Shown: positions 6,084 to 8,595 of the stretch, one piece after another
How the letters are laid out: every line of letters starts with the position of its first letter
Numbering within the stretch: the stretch's first letter is position 1
Origin: Bdellovibrio sp.
GTDB lineage: Bacteria > Bdellovibrionota > Bdellovibrionia > Bdellovibrionales > UBA1609
Assembly (NCBI GenBank): GCA_003694355.1
Contig: RFKI01000030.1
Location: 1-8,595 of the forward strand
DNA: 8,595 nt
Reading direction: 5' to 3'
Program-made: the position numbers and the translations under genes
Notes under the pieces: model-generated
The model's database searches: none
What the model was told of the DNA's origin: nothing
Seen by the model: only the letters and a program-made list of their open reading frames with translations

Positions 6084-7501
6084 GATGTTCGACTCTTCTC
6101 AACATGATCAATATAAACAGCACACACCATGTCCCCAATCACATTCACAGCGGTCCTTAACATATCAAGAAGGTTGTTCACAGGCAGAATAAATAAAATC
6201 CCTTCAGGAGGAATATTCACTGAAACCAAAATCATGGTTAAAATCACAACGCCAACTCCTGGCACCGCTGCTGTTCCAATGGACGCTAAAACGGCCATAC
6301 CTATCACCGTTAATTGGTCTCCCAAGGTTAAATGAATGCCATAAATATTCGCCAAAAATAAAGCAGACACTCCTTGGAAAAGAGCTGTTCCATCCATGTT
6401 AATGGTGGCTCCTAAAGGAATCACAAACCCTGCCACATCAGGGCCGACCCCTAAATCTTTTTTAACGGTTTTTAAAGTTAAGGGCATCGTAGCCCCACTG
6501 GATGAAGTGGAAAAAGCTGTTAAAATCACTTCCTTCATGGAAGCAAAAATTTTTAAAACATTTTTTTTCTTAGAAAGGAGCTTTAAAGAAACCGTGTTAA
6601 TCAATGTCACATGTAAAAACAATCCCACAATAACGGCTATCGAAAAAGGCACCAATGCCACCAACAAGTCAAAACTCTGAGTAGAGGCAATCGTAGAGCC
6701 AATAATGGCAAAAACACCATAGGGAGCCAGGCGCATTGCCATAATCACCAGCTGGATTGTCATTTCAGTGATTCCCATAAAAAAGGCAATCACAGGTGCC
6801 GCCAGTTTTTGATCAATCTTCAATAACGCCAAGCCTGAAACAATGGCAAAAAAGATAAGAGATAACATATTAGGACGCTCATCTCCTGCCTCTGATAGAA
6901 TATTTTTAGGAAATACACTTTGAACGGTTTCAAAAAGGGTTTTTTTGTTTTTTGTGGCTTGGGAAACTTTTTTCTGAGCCACTTCTTCAAATTTTCCTAA
7001 AAACTGCTCTTTCACTTGAGGATCTATATGGTTACCAGGCTGCACCACATTCGCCACCAAAAGACCAATGGTGATGGCTATCGCTGTGGTCACAATGTAG
7101 TAAGTGAGTGTGCGAGCTCCAATACGATTCAGCTTGCTTAAATCCCCCAGGCTCACCACCCCTGTTAAAATGGAAGAGTAAACCAGTGGCACTAAAGCCA
7201 TTGTTAAAAAATTCATAAATATCTTACTCCCCACTGGCCGCATCACCACAAGATCCGCATGCGGAATCACATCCAGAAAAGGGATGGCCACACCTAAAAA
7301 TAAAGCAATGAGGATTTTGACAAAAAGAGAAAAGTGAAACCCCTCAAATAAAACAATCAAAGCACTAAACAGAAAAATAAAACCCAATTGCCCCGAATAA
7401 TATTCCCGCGAAACATACTGAAAAAACACAAAAGAAAGGGTTGAAAATAAAAGGACTAAAACGACTTTGGTATAAATCGAAAGTTGTTGCAAAAATTTCA
7501 A
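6080..7501 (-). CDS. Glutamate/aspartate:cation symporter (DAACS family, GltP/GltPh-like)
   Basis: 473 residues. It takes up acidic amino acids or C4-dicarboxylates with Na+ or H+ through the inner membrane by an elevator mechanism as a trimer. Hallmarks in order: HP1 serine-rich tip SSSGATMPLT (333-342), NMDGT in TM7 (368-372), HP2 GTAAVPGVG (409-417), and TM8 DMLRTAVNVIGD (446-457). D446, R449, T450 and N453 align with the GltPh substrate residues D394, R397, T398 and N401; the arginine favours acidic substrates over neutral ones. The first about 60 residues carry two additional hydrophobic segments (13-29, 39-53) before the usual start of the family at about residue 58, making it longer than the common 420-450. 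The start is TTG at 7501 behind AGGGGG, 17 bases from the tRNA-Arg 3' end, with no room for a promoter. It overlaps crcB by four bases. Exact substrate and coupling ion cannot be told from sequence. Confidence 0.95.
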   Translation of the reverse strand: MKFLQQLSIYTKVVLVLLFSTLSFVFFQYVSREYYSGQLGFIFLFSALIVLFEGFHFSLFVKILIALFLGVAIPFLDVIPHADLVVMRPVGSKIFMNFLTMALVPLVYSSILTGVVSLGDLSKLNRIGARTLTYYIVTTAIAITIGLLVANVVQPGNHIDPQVKEQFLGKFEEVAQKKVSQATKNKKTLFETVQSVFPKNILSEAGDERPNMLSLIFFAIVSGLALLKIDQKLAAPVIAFFMGITEMTIQLVIMAMRLAPYGVFAIIGSTIASTQSFDLLVALVPFSIAVIVGLFLHVTLINTVSLKLLSKKKNVLKIFASMKEVILTAFSTSSSGATMPLTLKTVKKDLGVGPDVAGFVIPLGATINMDGTALFQGVSALFLANIYGIHLTLGDQLTVIGMAVLASIGTAAVPGVGVVILTMILVSVNIPPEGILFILPVNNLLDMLRTAVNVIGDMVCAVYIDHVEKSRTS

Positions 7502-7518
7502 AAGGCCCCCTAAAAAAG

Positions 7519-7592
7519 CGCGTCCGGGAGGAGTCGAACCCCCAACCCTCTGATCCGAAGTCAGATACTCTATCCAATTGAGCTACGGACGC
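7519..7592 (-). tRNA. tRNA-Arg(UCG)
   Basis: A full cloverleaf of 74 bases: acceptor GCGTCCG/CGGACGC, D stem GCTC/GAGT, anticodon stem TCTGA/TCAGA with loop CTTCGGA (anticodon TCG, reading CGA), variable region GGGTT, T stem GGGGG/CCTCC with one G-T pair and loop TTCGACT. Arginine identity elements A20, C35 and G36 are present, and A15 can pair with T48. The discriminator is G73 (plus 7519). CCA is not encoded: the next bases are C and six T, so CCA must be added by the nucleotidyltransferase. It has its own promoter (7608-7637), and the symporter gene follows almost at once. Confidence 0.96.
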
Positions 7593-7600
7593 ATTATTTT

Positions 7601-7637
7601 TTAGGCCACTATAAATGGCCTTTCCCAAAAAGGTCAA
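7601..7637 (-). promoter_or_regulatory. Sigma-70-type promoter of tRNA-Arg, with an inverted repeat over the -10
   Basis: On the minus strand TTGACC (plus 7632-7637) and TATAGT (plus 7608-7613) are 18 bases apart, each matching consensus at five of six positions. Transcription would start near 7601, about nine bases before the tRNA. A six-base inverted repeat AGGCCA/TGGCCT (7603-7608 and 7616-7621) embraces the -10 box and could be an operator. It is not a terminator, since no T-run follows it on the minus strand. A second TTGAC (plus 7653-7657) lies 20 bases further upstream. Confidence 0.7.
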
Positions 7638-7660
7638 CTGGAACTAAGAAGCGTCAACCT

Positions 7661-8191
7661 CTACCGCTTTTTAGATGAACTTTTTTTACGGGTTTTCTTT
7701 GTTGAAGAATCCTCTTTAACTAAAAAATCCTTCGTTAAAGGAAAATAACTGTCAGCTGCCTGCTGAACCTCAGGCGAAGTGGTTTCTGGCCAAGACCAAA
7801 TTTCTGTTTTGCAACCACGAGACTTTAAATACCAAATCAAAGGCAAAAAGTCTTTGTCCCCGCCCACAATAATGGCCACATCAATTTTATCAGCAAGAGT
7901 CACAGCATCAATCACCAAAAAAGTATCGGCATTTTTACTAGGACGCCGTATTTCTCCCCCCAAGTTCGCCCAAAAAAACTCAAACTCTTTGGAAATGTCC
8001 TTATAAACGGGCTTATAGTACAAAATACGAATGATCTCCCGATCTCCCACCTGCTCTACAATTTTCTTATAGTCCGTCCGCCCTTCATGATGCTTTAAAC
8101 CTGACATTTCAATATTTTCAGCATCGATGAACATGGCTACTTTCTGAAACAGAAGGTGCTTGGTTGCCTCCTTGCTTTTACCCTTTGCCAC
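7661..8191 (-). CDS. NYN-domain (LabA/DUF88-like) putative ribonuclease
   Basis: 176 residues from GTG at 8191, chosen because GGGGAG lies five bases upstream; a GTG two codons earlier (8197) has the SD too close. The body (about 18-155) is a NYN domain, a PIN-like metal-dependent RNase fold: VAMFIDAENIE carries the first acidic residue (D23) and N26; KNADTFLVIDAVTLA gives D89 and D95; AIIVGGDKDFLPLIWYLKSR gives D112 and D114 with the typical GDxDF motif. All acidic positions expected for metal binding are present, so activity is plausible; substrate unknown. The C-terminal 17 residues (TKKTRKKSSSKKR type) are basic and disordered, suiting nucleic acid binding. The gene overlaps the end of the RidA-like gene by 14 bases, so they are probably coupled. 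The tRNA promoter follows about 25 bases after its stop. Confidence 0.9.
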   Translation of the reverse strand: MAKGKSKEATKHLLFQKVAMFIDAENIEMSGLKHHEGRTDYKKIVEQVGDREIIRILYYKPVYKDISKEFEFFWANLGGEIRRPSKNADTFLVIDAVTLADKIDVAIIVGGDKDFLPLIWYLKSRGCKTEIWSWPETTSPEVQQAADSYFPLTKDFLVKEDSSTKKTRKKSSSKKR

Positions 8192-8595
8192 AATCACTCC
8201 CCTTTTTAGGATTCTTTTGAGGGCTGTAAGCGATCACCTTAAGTTCCACTGCAATTTTCGTTGGCAGCCGATTCACTTCAATGGTGGTGCGTGCCGGTCC
8301 AATGGATTCAAAATATTCTCCATAAATCTCATTAAACTTGGAAAAATCTCCTTCCATATCTGTTAAGAAACAAGTGACATCCACCACTTCTTCCAAACAG
8401 CTTCCAGCCTCTTCCAGCACACTTTTAATGTTCTCAATGGTAGCTCGTGTTTGCGTTTTTATACAATGAGATACCACACGCCCGTTTTCATTAAAAAAAA
8501 CACCCGGGATATCCTCATTGCCTTTTCCTCTTTGACGCGGCCCCATTCCTGACACAAAAACAAAATCTCCCACACGAACAGCATGGGGATAAGGC
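8178..8595 (-). CDS. RidA/YjgF-family protein, 2-aminomuconate-deaminase-like, 5' end off the window
   Basis: The frame is open through the right edge; the visible part starts PYPHAVRVGDFVFVSG, so the GTG at 8573 is not the true start and an N-terminal portion is missing. RidA-family trimers hydrolyse reactive enamine/imine intermediates to keto acids and ammonium in the cytoplasm. Seen here: FVSGMGPRQRG, IPGVFFNENG, QTRATIENIKSVLEEAG, a DVTCFLTDM strand, FNEIYGEYF, and GPARTTIEVNRLP with the conserved substrate-carboxylate Arg, then AVELKVIAY. YPHAVRVGDF, GMGPRQ and IPGV point to the aminomuconate-deaminase-like branch rather than classical RidA, but no tryptophan/kynurenine genes are nearby, so the specific reaction is uncertain. 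The tail PQKNPKKGSDCGKG is an addition to the fold. It is upstream of, and overlaps, the NYN gene. Confidence 0.92.
   Translation of the reverse strand, partial: PYPHAVRVGDFVFVSGMGPRQRGKGNEDIPGVFFNENGRVVSHCIKTQTRATIENIKSVLEEAGSCLEEVVDVTCFLTDMEGDFSKFNEIYGEYFESIGPARTTIEVNRLPTKIAVELKVIAYSPQKNPKKGSDCGKG

Noticed and set aside
6084..6200. Fluoride riboswitch before crcB
   Set aside because: The region encodes the conserved C-terminus of the symporter and shows no match to the crcB RNA motif.
6129..6680. Two plus-strand frames inside the symporter gene
   Set aside because: They are antisense shadows of conserved DAACS motifs, without SD.
7519..7592. tRNA 3' end as integration site of a mobile element
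   Set aside because: No integrase, no repeated copy of the tRNA 3' end in the window, and ordinary genes on both sides.
7603..7621. Terminator of the NYN gene
   Set aside because: The hairpin is followed by A-rich, not T-rich, sequence on the minus strand and contains the tRNA -10 box.
7365..7637. Minus-strand 90-codon frame across the tRNA with a SVAQLDRVSDFGSEGWGFDS-like peptide
   Set aside because: It is the translation of the tRNA-Arg gene and flanks; this peptide pattern is a well-known false gene from reading through tRNAs.

Overview
The window is AT-rich (roughly 40% G+C by eye, not computed) and gene-dense, from a Gram-negative-type bacterium. Signs of this are a NtrC/Fis-type helix-turn-helix regulator, an exported TPR protein, frequent TTG/GTG starts behind strong Shine-Dalgarno (SD) sequences, and a tRNA without an encoded CCA. 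The mix of generic housekeeping genes and lineage-specific membrane and TPR proteins would suit a Bdellovibrionota-like or other deltaproteobacterium-like organism. That placement is a guess from style, not from a marker gene.

Reading the minus strand from right to left: a RidA/2-aminomuconate-deaminase-like gene enters cut off by the right edge and overlaps a NYN-domain ribonuclease-like gene. A well-formed sigma-70-type promoter then drives tRNA-Arg(UCG). The start codon of a glutamate/aspartate:cation symporter (DAACS family) lies only 17 bases after the tRNA, and that gene overlaps crcB (fluoride channel) by ATGA. So tRNA, symporter and crcB probably form one mixed tRNA-mRNA unit. Next come an unrecognised 155-residue soluble protein, with a clear intrinsic terminator behind it, and a small 149-residue protein with a C-terminal Fis-type HTH.

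In the left half a single plus-strand gene, an exported TPR protein (3212-4267), converges on the Fis-type gene across a bidirectional hairpin terminator. It diverges from a three-gene minus-strand envelope operon: a 263-residue single-pass membrane protein, a 649-residue RDD-domain protein with a large cysteine-containing C-terminal domain, and a membrane protein (possibly rhomboid-like) cut by the left edge. The last gene starts by an ATGA overlap behind a strong SD inside the RDD gene.

There are no mobile elements, CRISPR arrays or phage genes. The most unusual items are the RDD protein fused to a cysteine-paired helical domain inside a linked membrane operon, the small regulator with a shortened receiver-like N-terminus, and the tRNA/symporter/crcB transcription unit. 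None amounts to a demonstrated new system.
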